From Sphagnum compactum (Eukaryota; Bryophyta; Sphagnopsida; Sphagnales), in assembly GCA_965153455.1 (NCBI GenBank), contig OZ234493.1, positions 15,614,213 to 15,678,212 of the forward strand: DNA of 64,000 nt, written 5' to 3'. Shown in pieces: positions 25,691 to 37,204 of the stretch (positions are counted from its first letter, which is position 1; each line of letters starts with the position of its first letter). Below the pieces are notes generated by a model. That model did no database searches, was not told where the DNA came from, and was given only the letters and a program-made list of their open reading frames with translations. The position numbers and the translations under genes were made by a program.

Positions 25691-26738
25691 AGAAAATTTC
25701 ATTAATTATTTAACAACATATCAAATAATGATACATAATTAATGTTTTTAAAAAAGACTAATGTCTATTCTAATGTTGGATATTAGTTTCAATGATTTAA
25801 ATTTTTAAAAATTTAATTAGAATTTAACACTATTATATTTACAAATTTTATTTATTTCCATTAATTGTATTTATATTAGTTGATAGTAACTATAACAAGT
25901 TAGATAACAATACAAATAACAATAGTTAAATAATTAGCCTAGCCTAATTATAAGCTACAATATTATTATTAATGTTGTTATTGTAATTATAACCAATTAT
26001 TACTATTAATGTAATTATAATAATTATAATACTTTAAACATATTTTAATGTCACTATTGGATTTTTAATTACTTGAATTAATTTTTGTTTTATGAATGTT
26101 AATAAAAAATCATAAATTATTAGTCATTTAAAAATACTGATTAATAATATTGATTCATTTATTGAATATATAATTACAGTTATTCGGTCAATTTTTTAAA
26201 ATTATCATATTATTTATTGAATGATAATAATATGTTTACTTATATAATTGTAAAATTAAATGGTTGATGAATAATCACTACAAATAATCAACATAATTAA
26301 CTAAGGTTAGGCTAGGTAGATAATTGGTTTAGGTTTAGGCTTAATTATGCTTAGACTAATTTGTAATTTAGTTGGAACAAGATTATAAGTATTTGAGTTG
26401 TAATTAAATTGCATTTGGATTACAACTAAATTATAATTAAAATGTATATCCCATACTGTTTTGTTTTTAATCCAAAAAATCAAACTATATAAATAGTGCA
26501 CTAGGATTGTTGGAAAAACATAATAAACAGGAAAATGTAATAACCATTTGGGAATGAACCAATTAAAAAGGTTCAACCCTAAAAGTTCAACCAAATGAAA
26601 TAGGAGTCATTTGTTAAATGCCATATGGCCTAGGTTTAAGCCTAATGTAGGTGTTTTTGTTTAAACCTAACATGTGCTTAGGTTAGGTGGCCCATGTTTA
26701 AACACCACATGGCCTAACCTATGGATGTGGATGTCCCA
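25691..26738. other. Extremely AT-rich DNA
   Basis: Mostly A/T with runs such as ATTATTATTAATG and TAATTATAATAATTATAATA. No coding exon or RNA gene recognised. CCTAGGTTTAAGCCTAA-like words at 26300-26700 recur in both orientations around GGCC. Confidence 0.4.
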
Positions 26739-26881
26739 CATATCATTAACTATTCATGGACCCCAAAATTTGTGAACATGGCATGTGTCATTTAACTATT
26801 CATGAACCCCAAATTTTATGAATGTGCCCTATGTCATTTAACTATTTATTAACCTTAAACTTTATGAATGTGCCATGTGTC
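26739..26881 (+). repeat. Tandem repeat, about 46 bp, three copies
   Basis: The copies begin near 26739, 26784 and 26830. Each contains TCATT(T)AACTATT(C/T)AT, then AACC(C/T)(C/T)AAA and a TATGAATGTGCCA-type end. Confidence 0.8.
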
Positions 26882-29742
26882 AACGTTCGAAAATCCATTA
26901 CGCTTATGATGTTTAATGATTATGGTTTAAGAATATGTTGTTTTAAAACAAATATGAGTCATTTAGTAATTGTTCTGCATTTTGTAATAATGTATGTTTA
27001 TTTTTTAACATAATTCATTTAATGTGCATGTGAAGTGAAATTTGAAAGAAATGCATCATTAGCATATAAGGCTTCAAACACATGGGTTTACATGTGTATA
27101 CATTTGCAGGTGAAGTTAATATTTGCATGAGGGCATTTTGTGTGAAACTTTCATTTTGAAGATTGTGTTGATGGGTAGGAAAATAAGTAAAAACATGAAT
27201 GGATGATGGAATATTATCATTATTTAATACATATTCTGAAGAAAGTTTTTCTGTAAACCTTTTGATAAGGATTTGTATTATAAATTTTCATCTGTTTACT
27301 AGTTGTAATGAAAAAAATTATTTGTTTGTTTTGATATTTAACTATTTGTTCAACATGACTATGTTTGTTCATTTATTTAAAGTACCCATTTTCATGGATA
27401 TATATATTTTTTAAATTATATGAATGACATGTGTTTGAAATATGATGACACCCCATGTTTTCCTAATATGGTATGTTCATACGATATTTAAATATGATTG
27501 ATTTAAAAAAATTTGAAGACATAAATAATGTTTCATTTGTCACTTTTATTGGCCATGTAGCATCTTTTATGTTTTTTAGACGGTGATTACATGTGAATGA
27601 TAATATCATAACTAGTTTTTGTATGGTTTTTTGTTCTTTAGATGAAGTATTTTTTTGCATCATTTGTTTCAAGCGGTCATGAAGATTTTATGTAGCTTTC
27701 GTTATGTGGACAAAATGTTTCACTAATTATTTTTAATAGTCATAATACATTATATTCCCATGAAGATGAAAACATGAGTGTTTAATTAAAACATAAAGAT
27801 GGAAACATGAATGTTTAATTTTAATTATTTGTTTACATGTATTTTTGTTTGTCATGGAGACTCATTGGTTAAAATAAAGTGATTTATCAACTGCTTTTAA
27901 TGGATATAGATATTTTATGAAACCTCTAATATGACCAACATAACAATGGAAAAAATATATAACATTGGAAATTATTTTGTGGCATTTCACTTTAGAGTGT
28001 TTCATTGATTTTTGAATTGAAAAAAAAATAAAAAATCGATAATATGACATGAAATATGGGGATGTATTCATGGACATTATGCATGTGTATGATCACAATG
28101 TATTGCATTACTTTAAAGTTATGGATTGTGCCAAAAAACTTACATTGGAGAGGTTCCAGGATGGTAAGACATTTTTGTTTGTTATTTCATTAGATATTTT
28201 TAAAATAAAATGATTTTAAAAATGTTTTAAATTTCATAAACAAACCTTCATTTAATAATTTACAATTATGATATGTTTCAAGAATGTAAAATTGAAAGAG
28301 ACTATGTAATGAAAAGAAGTATAATGTGTATGAATTTGAACCATAAAATTATTCATGTGGGTAATGTTATGGGTCTTGGGAAAAAAAAAGACTTTAAATG
28401 AAAAAAATTCAAGCATTTATCAACAGTTTTAATGAAATCATACAAGATTTGATGATGTTTCATAGTGAATAAATTGTGACTATCATTTTCCACAACTTTA
28501 TTCCTTATGAAGATGTTTTGATAAATTAAAATCATATTGTCATTTTATGGGAAGGTGTAGATGTTATTTTTTTTATAAAATTTTTAAAATGGTGATGTTT
28601 GGTCATTGATTTTGTCAAAATAATCAAATTAAGTAGGTATGAAATATTATCCATACATATTTGTTTGAAACCTAAATTGACTTATTGACAAATCATTTAA
28701 AAATTTAGTTACATTTATATGCATTTATGAAAGATGAAATTAATAAATATTTACAAGGCAAATGGGTTAAAGACATGGGTAGATTTTTGGATGAAACATT
28801 TTTTTGATAAAAACATTTCATATCACCATGTACTAATTTGTGAATGGGTTAAATGTAATTTTTGTTTCAATTACCAAAAGATGAAGCATGGTTAGAAAAG
28901 ACTTATTTTTTTTTAACCCAAAAGTACAAGTGTTTTGTTCATAAGATCTTGATATAAATTTTTCGATTATGTGCTTCATTGAATGTAAGTTTTAAACTTG
29001 TGTCTATTTCATGAATGCATTTAATATATTATATGAGCATTTAAAAAATATATATTTATATTATTTTTTGATTTATGTCACCTTTTGTAAATGATGAGAC
29101 TTGTGAATTTGGGGCGGAATTTGTTTCATTGGTTATAATTTGTTTTTCTGTCATCGATTTGATTAAATCATATTGATAAATTCTTATTTTCTTTCACATT
29201 ACACAAAAAGAATTTGTAGGCCTAAAAAATAATTTAGATGCGCTTTATATGTGCAAGAATGAACTTTGTAAAAAAAATACTATTAACAACTTGACAAATA
29301 TATGAATTTTTCAATGCGGGAAATAAATATGATAATGAAAAATTTATAGGTTTAAAAATGAGAACACAACCATGGACTTTAAAATTAAAAAAACATGATG
29401 GTGCATTTTTTATTAAGTTCATTTAAAACCCGTTGAGGTTTCAAAGAGAACACACTTTTAATTTAACCATCATAATTTATATGTGAGAAAAAAAAACATT
29501 TCATTCATTTCACACATTCATTTTACATACAATTAAGTTAATATCATTAAAATTCAATTTAGTTTCAAATTAAAAAAAACATTTAATTTCAAGTTTATTA
29601 TTTTGTTTAAATACGTGTGAGCCATACCAACACAGTCATGTGTAATAGTCTCAATTTTTAAAAGTTGCATAAAAAATATTGGAGTGTGGTAAGGTTATTA
29701 AGGGTTTCTAACAACTTCGTGTTAGAATTTATATTTTACAGG
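26882..29742. other. AT-rich region with scattered exon-like pieces on the plus strand
   Basis: No confirmed gene. Two pieces could be upstream exons of the broken gene at 29743-30913. One is 28049-28163: ATG start, MKYGDVFMDIMHVYDHN..., ending GAT G before GTAAG. The other is 28283-28360: after TTTCAAG, CKIERDYVMKRSIMC..., ending GTG G before GTAATG. They join in phase to each other. A further short Cys-containing piece (CEWVKCNFC) lies near 28840-28885. Everything else is AT-rich with no recognisable content. Confidence 0.3.
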
Positions 29743-30913
29743 CAAAAGAAAATGCCACAATGTTGACAAGTTCTATCATTCAACATAAACAGGTACTAAA
29801 ATTTTATTAAAGTGTACATGATTGGAATTTTTATTTTTTAATGTTTTCCATAATGCTTGGGTTTGTACTCACACTTAGTGTTATCTTGTTTGAATTTTGA
29901 ACAAACATTCAAATTTGGCTACTATTTAAATATTTGTTAAAATATGTAATGTAAAGGTTTGTAATTTCATAGGTTAGAAGTGGGAGAAACTATCTATAGT
30001 AAATAAGGTTTAGGATTCGGCTTACATATAATTTATTGCAACAATGGAAGGGGATTTGATTGAGAAGAAAAATAATGCAATGAACAAAGGACTGCAAATC
30101 TTCTTATTCGTGAGAAATTCAAACAAAATTAAATCCCCTCCTATATTAATATTACCCATGTAATTATATGTTAAGATTTCATTATGTATGTGGATTTTAG
30201 TTTACGGTCTTGATATATAGAGGCTATGTTAAACATTAAACATGAGGTTTTTTTAGAAAACATTATTAATAAATCTTTGTGGGTTTTTATGTGCATGTTT
30301 ATGCCTTGTTAGCAAGACGAACAAGAACACACCCAATGGAAAAAAAACTTATTGTCAACTGAGTCACAAAAGGTTAGTTTGTTTTATTCAAATATTGTAA
30401 TATATTGAATGCGAATACAATAGTACATGAAATTGATAATGTGGCACATAAAATTGACATTTGCAAAATTTTACATCAATTATTTGGATATGTGTACTTA
30501 CACATTGTTCTTCATTTTTTTTGGTGAAACATTAGCAGAAAAGACTCAAGATAAATATGAATGATGAAAGTGTTGAAAACATGGCTTCGAAATGTGCGAA
30601 CAATTATTATTGCACATATTGCGAGAAATGTGTTTCATAAAACAAAAAATGCATTGAAGACCATAACAACAGCAAGCCTCATCAAAGATTTGTGAAATTA
30701 CAGGAAAATACACATCTACTCAAATGCTTTTGCATAGGTAATTGATTAGTCATATTTATAAAATGCATTTTTGATTCTTTTAAAAAATCCAATATCTAAT
30801 ATATTGATTTGTTTCCATAATAGAGTGGGGCGAAAACAGTCATTATATGGTGTGTAAAACGTGTGATCATTATGACGAAATACTTCGATCTCACCCCAAT
30901 TCGCCGGATTGAA
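29743..30913 (+). pseudogene. Broken multi-exon gene encoding a Cys/His-rich protein, 3' part
   Basis: Four exons join in phase through GT..AG introns. They are 29743-29793 (AKENATMLTSS...), 30312-30371 (QDEQEHTQWKK...), 30539-30738, and 30824-30913 ending in TGA. Exon 3 has a zinc-finger-like pattern YCTYCEKC...H...H (C-x2-C, then two His in HNNSKPH). Exon 4 has CKTCDHYDEI (C-x2-C) and ends HPNSPD-stop. One in-frame TAA right after EKCVS (about 30637) breaks exon 3, although the same frame continues beyond it with finger-like spacing. The frame, intron phases and stop look like a gene lost recently, or a sequence error. I do not recognise the family; a domesticated transposon-derived zinc-finger gene is one possibility. 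Upstream exons are unresolved. Confidence 0.45.
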
Positions 30914-30984
30914 AATATACATAGCAGCAGTGGAAGGGAGGCGCCGGCAAGTTCCCCAAAGCATCAGGTCCTAGTCCGTCCGTC

Positions 30985-31072
30985 TGACCGACTGTCCGTC
31001 TGTCCGTCCGACCCAACGTTCCGGCACCTGACCGACTGTCCGTCCGTCTGTTTGACCCAACGTTCCGGCGCC
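30985..31072 (+). repeat. Two GC-rich 44-bp tandem copies
   Basis: The unit starts TGACCGACTGTCCGTC and ends CCCAACGTTCCGGC(A/G)CC. Copies lie at 30985-31028 and 31029-31072, followed by a partial ATTCCGGCGCC near 31090. Internally it is built from CCGTC/TGTCCG words. It sits directly between the broken Cys-rich gene and the ORF at 31380. Confidence 0.9.
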
Positions 31073-31379
31073 CGTAATGAGTCGCATTCCGGCGCCTACC
31101 AAATTGGCGGCTAGGGTTTGTCGGTTCAGGAAGAGGGAGGCGTGACAAACTCCATCACTCCCTTTATGTATTTGGCATAGGGAGATATTTTTCATTTGGT
31201 ACAAGTGATACTTAGTGTATGGAAATGTTTTCCATTTGGTGTAGTTGATAGTTAGTATATTGAAATGTGTTGCTTTTGGTAGCCTTGGTATTTGGTATAT
31301 CTTGATATTTGGATTTGGTTCATTTGTCATTTGGTGTAGTCAAATATTTGGCATCTAGAAGATCTAAATAGTGGAAGTT

Positions 31380-32209
31380 ATGCCTCGTGTTAAATACACA
31401 AATCGTCTTGCAGATGGTACCGTAATACAAACACGTCCACTAGTCATTCCGATTCGCCCAACTCCTACTTTGAGGCGTTTATACCCTCGTACACCCCTTG
31501 CCAGCGCAATACGTGTTCCACTAGTTCAGTTTGCTCCTCTTAGTGGACCATGCACTGATTTGTTAGAGCATCCTGAGATTAATGATCCAGACTTTATAGA
31601 TCTCGATGCAGCTTGTTTCATGATGCTTACCAGGGATTTACCTACATTATTTGGGATTATGGCTCACCCGGCCAATCGGAAGGTGTCGGTGAAGGATCTT
31701 CCAGAATTTCATGATTGGCTTCATGTGATTTCCGACCCTATAGTGGTGAAGGTGTATGCTGGGAGTGATGAGCATGAGAGGGCTGCATTCAAGGATGATT
31801 TGGTGAACACTTTGCGTCGGGCTTTTGGTATGACATTGACTTGTAGTCTTGATAGTTTAACACTATCACGGATCAAGTTAATGTTCCTATTTCGGCCATG
31901 GCAGATGCTCTGCATTCTTTAGGTGCCAGAGTATGTCGGGTTTCATTATTTGGGATGAAGTGGGATATTCCAGATGCAGAGCCTATGATTGATCGTTTCA
32001 TACAACGATATCGTGCAGAGATGGGTTCTTCTGTTCCAACACAGAAGAATATGTTTGATTATGGGGTCCAATTTCCTACAGGTGGATTGCAGCTTTACAA
32101 GTTTAGTGAAGTGCAACGCGAGGCGCGGAGGTTCAGGGAGGGCACTGTGCACGAAATGTGCAATGTGGAAGGCTATGGGTCTTTGGACTTCAGTTCGAAC
32201 CTGTTTTAA
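31380..32209 (+). pseudogene. Unrecognised protein of about 275 aa, interrupted by one frameshift
   Basis: From ATG at 31380 (MPRVKYTNRLADGTVIQ) a frame runs to about 31850. The apparent continuation is in another frame, from about 31856 (FNTITDQVNVPISAMADALH) to TAA at 32207-32209. The two parts have similar, non-repetitive amino-acid composition and higher GC than the surroundings, so one protein with a single indel near 31845-31858 is the simplest reading. The conceptual product is soluble-looking, with a Pro/Arg-rich N-terminus (RPLVIPIRPTPTLRRLYPRT), an acidic central segment (LEHPEINDPDFIDLDAACF) and a basic/amphipathic C-terminus. There is no signal peptide, membrane segment or motif I recognise. 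No intron is needed. It lies in transposon-rich DNA and may be element-encoded. The frameshift could be real or an assembly error. Confidence 0.5.
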
Positions 32210-33437
32210 AAGTATTATGATGCATGTGACTGGGCCCAAACATGTTCAAAAGCAACGAATTTAACAATTAGAGTCATTATTCAAAATACATGTTAGTAAC
32301 ATTTTTTTGTTTTCCAATGTTTTGTGCATGCATTAAAGTTTTGTGATGGTGATTGCACATGGTTGCATTGGGGGGATTTTTTTTTTTGAAATTTGATATT
32401 AGATGAATGAGGTGTAAAGTTAATTCTTTTCTTCAACAAAAGTTGGTAATCACAATTTTAAAACCTAAATTGTGTGATTAGGGGTGAAAATTTTCGAAAG
32501 GGTTAAGGTTAAAAGCAGACACCAAAATTCGTAATGTTTAACATAACATTGGTCTTGTTATAGTATTTAATGGATAGCGAGGATGTTTGAGATTTGTGAA
32601 GTAGTTGAAAGGGTGTCAATGAAGGGTCCAATGGAGATAGAATAATCTTCAAAACATTATAAGCGTAAAATGAATTCGAAATAATTTAACGATTAAATAA
32701 ATAGTGTGATTAAGTGGCAATGGCAACATGAATTTCATGATGAATGAAGCATTTATTTAGATTATGAATAAGTTCAATGAGGAACTGTAATTACATGTTA
32801 AGTCCTGGTCTATGCCAATGTGATAGTTCATAATTGCAGGAAATCTAGGATGCGTCGAATAGTGCGAATTAAGTAATCCGCCTTGCTATTAGGAGGTAGT
32901 GAAGGAATTGTATTGCACAACCAATGACAGTGTTCAATGCCATGAATTGAAGACCATGTGAAGATAGACTTGCAAGAAAATCACTAAGGTGCGAGAGTTC
33001 AGAGAAATGCGATAATACCAAGTTCAAAGGGGTTCAACTTTAAGATAAGGGTGCACTTTTCGCGGTTCGAGATCTTCATCATGAGGATGTTGTGTCTATG
33101 TCATATTTAAAGATGATTCCAAGGGTTTTTTTTTCATTCACTTATGCAACTTAAGGTTTGTAAGAAGTGGTCATGTGCGACGCCACGAATTCAAGGAAAG
33201 AGAAAAAAAAATTTGAATGATAATCAATTCAACGATGAATGTGTAAAAGACTTAGTACATGAAGATGCGTGGTTGTAATTTATAAGTCAAGGAAAAAGAA
33301 GGAAATGAGTAAAGTAACAATTTAGAACCATGGTAAATTAAAACCTTAAGATCAATGGAAAAAAAAAATTTAAATAAAATTTGCGAGGGAAAGTAAGAAA
33401 AAGTGAAAATGATGCTTTTTTTTCTCCTTTCAAAGAC
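32210..33437. other. AT-rich DNA downstream of the 31.4-kb ORF
   Basis: No gene recognised. Composition returns to AT-rich with poly-A/T runs. A repeat-rich segment follows from 33438. Confidence 0.4.
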
Positions 33438-33519
33438 AACCAGGCATTGGAACCTTCCATTGGCCAACAAACATTGGAACCTTTCAAGGTCCACCAAACA
33501 TTGAAACCTTCCATAGGCC
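33438..33519 (+). repeat. 27-28-bp tandem repeat, three copies
   Basis: Copies at 33438-33465, 33466-33492 and 33493-33519 share A(A/C)CA(A/G)(A/G)CATTG(G/A)AACC and TTCCAT(T/A)GGCC. Because the unit is about 27 bp, both strands stay open and give repetitive short ORFs. Confidence 0.85.
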
Positions 33520-33775
33520 ACCAAATTGAAGTCTTTTTTCACTTCCTTTTTCTTCTTTTCTTTAGAGGCGTGAATTTGGGTCATTTTGGTTTTTTTTTTC
33601 GGGAAATAACTTTTGATTTGAATTTTGGGAAAACTTATTCCTACAATTTTTCTCGAGAGAAGAAGATTGATTTTTCTTAATAGATGGTGGAAAGAGGGAG
33701 AATATATTAGATGATAATGATATTTTTGAAAGAATGGAGGTGAATAAGGATAGTTTTGGGAGTTTGAAATATTAG

Positions 33776-34160
33776 AAAACTTTCACAAGATTTTTCAAGT
33801 TTTGTAACACAACATTTTACTGATTTAGGTGCAAAGCTTAGAATCTGGTAAGCAAATGCACTTTGTAATTAATTTTCGAATGAATTAAGGCAAACTAGAT
33901 TTGGCCAACGTATGTGATAGGAACAATATTTTAAATGATTGGAGGATTGTTGTCGAATTGAACTTTCTACCTTTATGAGACCCTCTTGAGTTTTGTAGCA
34001 CTACTTTTTTATTAATTTGGGTGCAAAACTTGAAATTTGGCGAATAGATGCACCTTGTAACTAGTTTTTTAATGAATTAATGCAAGTTAGATTTCGATAA
34101 CATATGTGATAGGAATAAAGTTTTGAGTGACTAGAGGTCTGTTGTTAAGTTGAGTATGGT
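33776..34160 (+). repeat. Diverged direct duplication, about 190 bp
   Basis: The segments 33776-33962 and about 33963-34160 share blocks in order: AGTTTTGTA-CAC, TTAGGTGCAAA/TTGGGTGCAAA, GCACTTTGTAA/GCACCTTGTAA, GAATTAA, TATGTGATAGGAA, ATTG and TGTTGT-GA-TTGA. They abut directly. Confidence 0.75.
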
Positions 34161-37100
34161 GTCAAATGTTTGAAAGTTAGTTTAAGTGGGTGACAAATTA
34201 ACATAAAATTTTAAGATTTGGAGTGTTTAAACTTAAAAAATATGTCTATGAATTTTAAATCCTAAATGATGCATAGGAGATAAATTATTTGGTTCCAATT
34301 ACAAACTTAACTTAACATCTAGAGATACATTTTGCATTTTTTCTTTCAGCAATAGCATATGTACCTCTAAATATAATTAGCTCAAAGAACTAGGAGTAAA
34401 GAGACAGAAAATCACCTCACAATATGTACAAAAACATATTAAAGTTAAAGTTGAAAAAAACATTTCATTGAGTAAGTTTATTGTTGTGTTTTTGGTTAGT
34501 TAATTGTTCTTTATATAATGAAAATATTAAAATGCCATAACCAATTAATAAACTGCATGGATGTTCATAATATTTTTTGTTAATATTTTTCACTCTTAGT
34601 AAAATGTATGGCCATACATAATATTTAATTTAAGATTGATTAACCTATTTATGTTAGGTTTTTAATTTAAATATTTTAATTTAAATGGCTGACATCCTAA
34701 TCTTTACTTCATACTATAAATTTTAAAAATACAAAGGATACATCTTTAAATAAAATTTCAATGGTAACTTAAATGTAAACATTGAAAATGCAATTTTACA
34801 ATCTAAGTTGTGATTGCTTACAAAATACTAATGAATTTGTTTCATGAAATTTAATATAAAAAACCATAACTTTTAAACCATACTTAATTTAACATCTTGG
34901 ATTCAATTTTTGAATCTGCACGTGTTTGATATCACAAAATGTTGCTTTATTCCCTTGGTCAAGGGACACGTTTCAAAATAATCACCTACTTATATTTGAA
35001 ATAAAATGTTTAACTAATTCCATACACAAATAATACATGACACAATTATCAACTATATACATTTTGAATAAATGTAAAATTAATACACTAGATCATTAAC
35101 CACTGATAACCATTAATTGAAAATGGTCAAAACAAGCACTGTAAAGTGGTGCAAGTAATTTATGATAAGTTCCAAAAAGGGTAAAACCTTGAATAGTAAT
35201 TTGCAAATTTGTTCCATCATCTCTCGTGCAACAAATTATCTCATCCACAACGATATAATTCTCTAAGAGATTACACTCTTGAATGGTCAAATGGTTCTTA
35301 TAATTCGATTAGATTAAAACATTCAAATAATGACATGTCAATTAAGAGTTGGAAAAATGGTTCACAAAAGAAAAATACCATACATTTATCACATTCAACA
35401 ACTAATTGCCAAATAATTAATTAAAATTAAAATTTTAACTTTAGGTGTTTTAATTTTGAAAATTTTGACAAGTAATGTTTATAAAAAATAACAAACATAA
35501 TCTTTTTAAGTTTATGGGAGAGGCTATTATGTTTAGATTGTCTCTATCTTCTTTAAAAAGTTCTTTAAAGTGAGTTTTACTACAATTTTGAGTTGTAAAA
35601 AACACACATGAGTTTTACTACAATACATCAATAGTTAATGACTACATCAAAACCACAAAATCTACATCAAAGCTATGAATAAAATACACAAAAAATCAAG
35701 ATTGATAGGTGTCTTCATAGTTGTTAGCAACCACTTTATGAAATGTCCTAATTTGTAGATTAGACATTTAGCTTCAATCACACATCAAAATTGAAGTATG
35801 GTTGTCAAGATTTCTTGCATAGTAATTGGCAAGGCTCCTTAGCATGTAAACTACATATGCATTTAGATCTCCGTCATGGCCAAGGTTTCACACCTAGTGT
35901 CAAACTTCATTTCTTTTGTCATGAAGTACTAGATTAAAAACAACTTTGTAGGAAATGACATTTTAGGGATGAAGACAAGGTTTCCATAACCATTGTTTTC
36001 CACTACAAACATATTGTTCTTATTAATTTTTGATCAATTAAAGTACTCAAAGCAATAGGACCATACAGGGAATGTGTGATCTCAAAGTTTGTACTGAATT
36101 GGCAAGGATTTATCTTCATAAGTCCCGTCAATTGAGGACTGCTTTTAACACTTACTAACAATCATTTGTTTTCCATATTCCTTGCCTGAAAAATGAAAAA
36201 CGAGCTTCTCATGCATAAAAAGAGGTTAAAAGACTCACACATTTTATATCTGCCACCGAAAGCAGATCAGCTCTGATCTTGCATATGGGACATGGGCCTT
36301 AGTTCTGCTGGCTTCAGCTTGCACAATCTTCTTGAAGTTTCACAGGAAGCCCCAAGAGCTTACTACACGACCCTGCTTTCCTCAGGTCTTTGCACAATGG
36401 GAAGCTGGCAGCTCCAATGGCTAAGTCAGCAATTTGGTTTTAGCATCCCTGCACATCCCTTAAGAGTTGGCTTCAGAAATCACTCCATTAGCCAATGCTG
36501 TGTCATATTGGTTAGATTTATATATGATCATGCACCCACATCACTTGTTTCATCTATTAAGTTGTAGAAAATCTAAGAGTTTGCATTTGGAGTAATAACT
36601 ACATCAAATTAGTTATTGCTGCACAACCAACTGCAAGCTGAAACTGTGCTGAGGATTCTCAATCTGACATCCTGTATCCCAATACAAAAATTCCTATCTA
36701 GTACAGATCACACCAAATCCATGAGAAGAGATCTGGCTTTGTACTATTTGCAATTGTCAAGTTACCTTGAGAAACAATGAGCTTGAGAAGCCACGCTTTC
36801 ACGCCCTTCACTATCTCTGCAGTAAAGCAGGTTGGGAGAAAGGTCAGAGAATAGACACTGGCAGCTCTACACAGGGGTGATAAAAACATCTCTCTTGAAG
36901 GCTTGAGTTCTTTACATGCACTCTCCAAACTATGATGTAATCCATCAAAGCTTTCCTCCTCTGAACTGCGCTGGCATAGACCACAGACACCTTCGTGTCA
37001 CCTCTCAAGTGGAAGCTTCTGTTCCACTGTTGCAATTATGATTGTGGATACATAAGATGAACAGTCACAGAGCCTACATAGGTGTGTCATTGCTGAGACT

Positions 37101-37204
37101 TCTAGTGCTCATTTACTGTCCTTACAAAAGGACTGCTGCTAATTTGCATCATCTTTGCCTGGAGCACAGTCTGACCACCTTCATTCAAGGTGAAAGAAAC
37201 TCCC
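34161..37204. other. AT-rich intergenic DNA and 3' flank of the CPBP gene
   Basis: No gene recognised from 34161 to about 36200, which is AT-rich. From about 36240 the composition resembles the transcribed gene neighbourhood, and this part probably includes the 3' UTR of the leftward-transcribed CPBP protease gene. Minus-strand ORFs at 36698-37035 have no recognisable domain. Confidence 0.45.
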
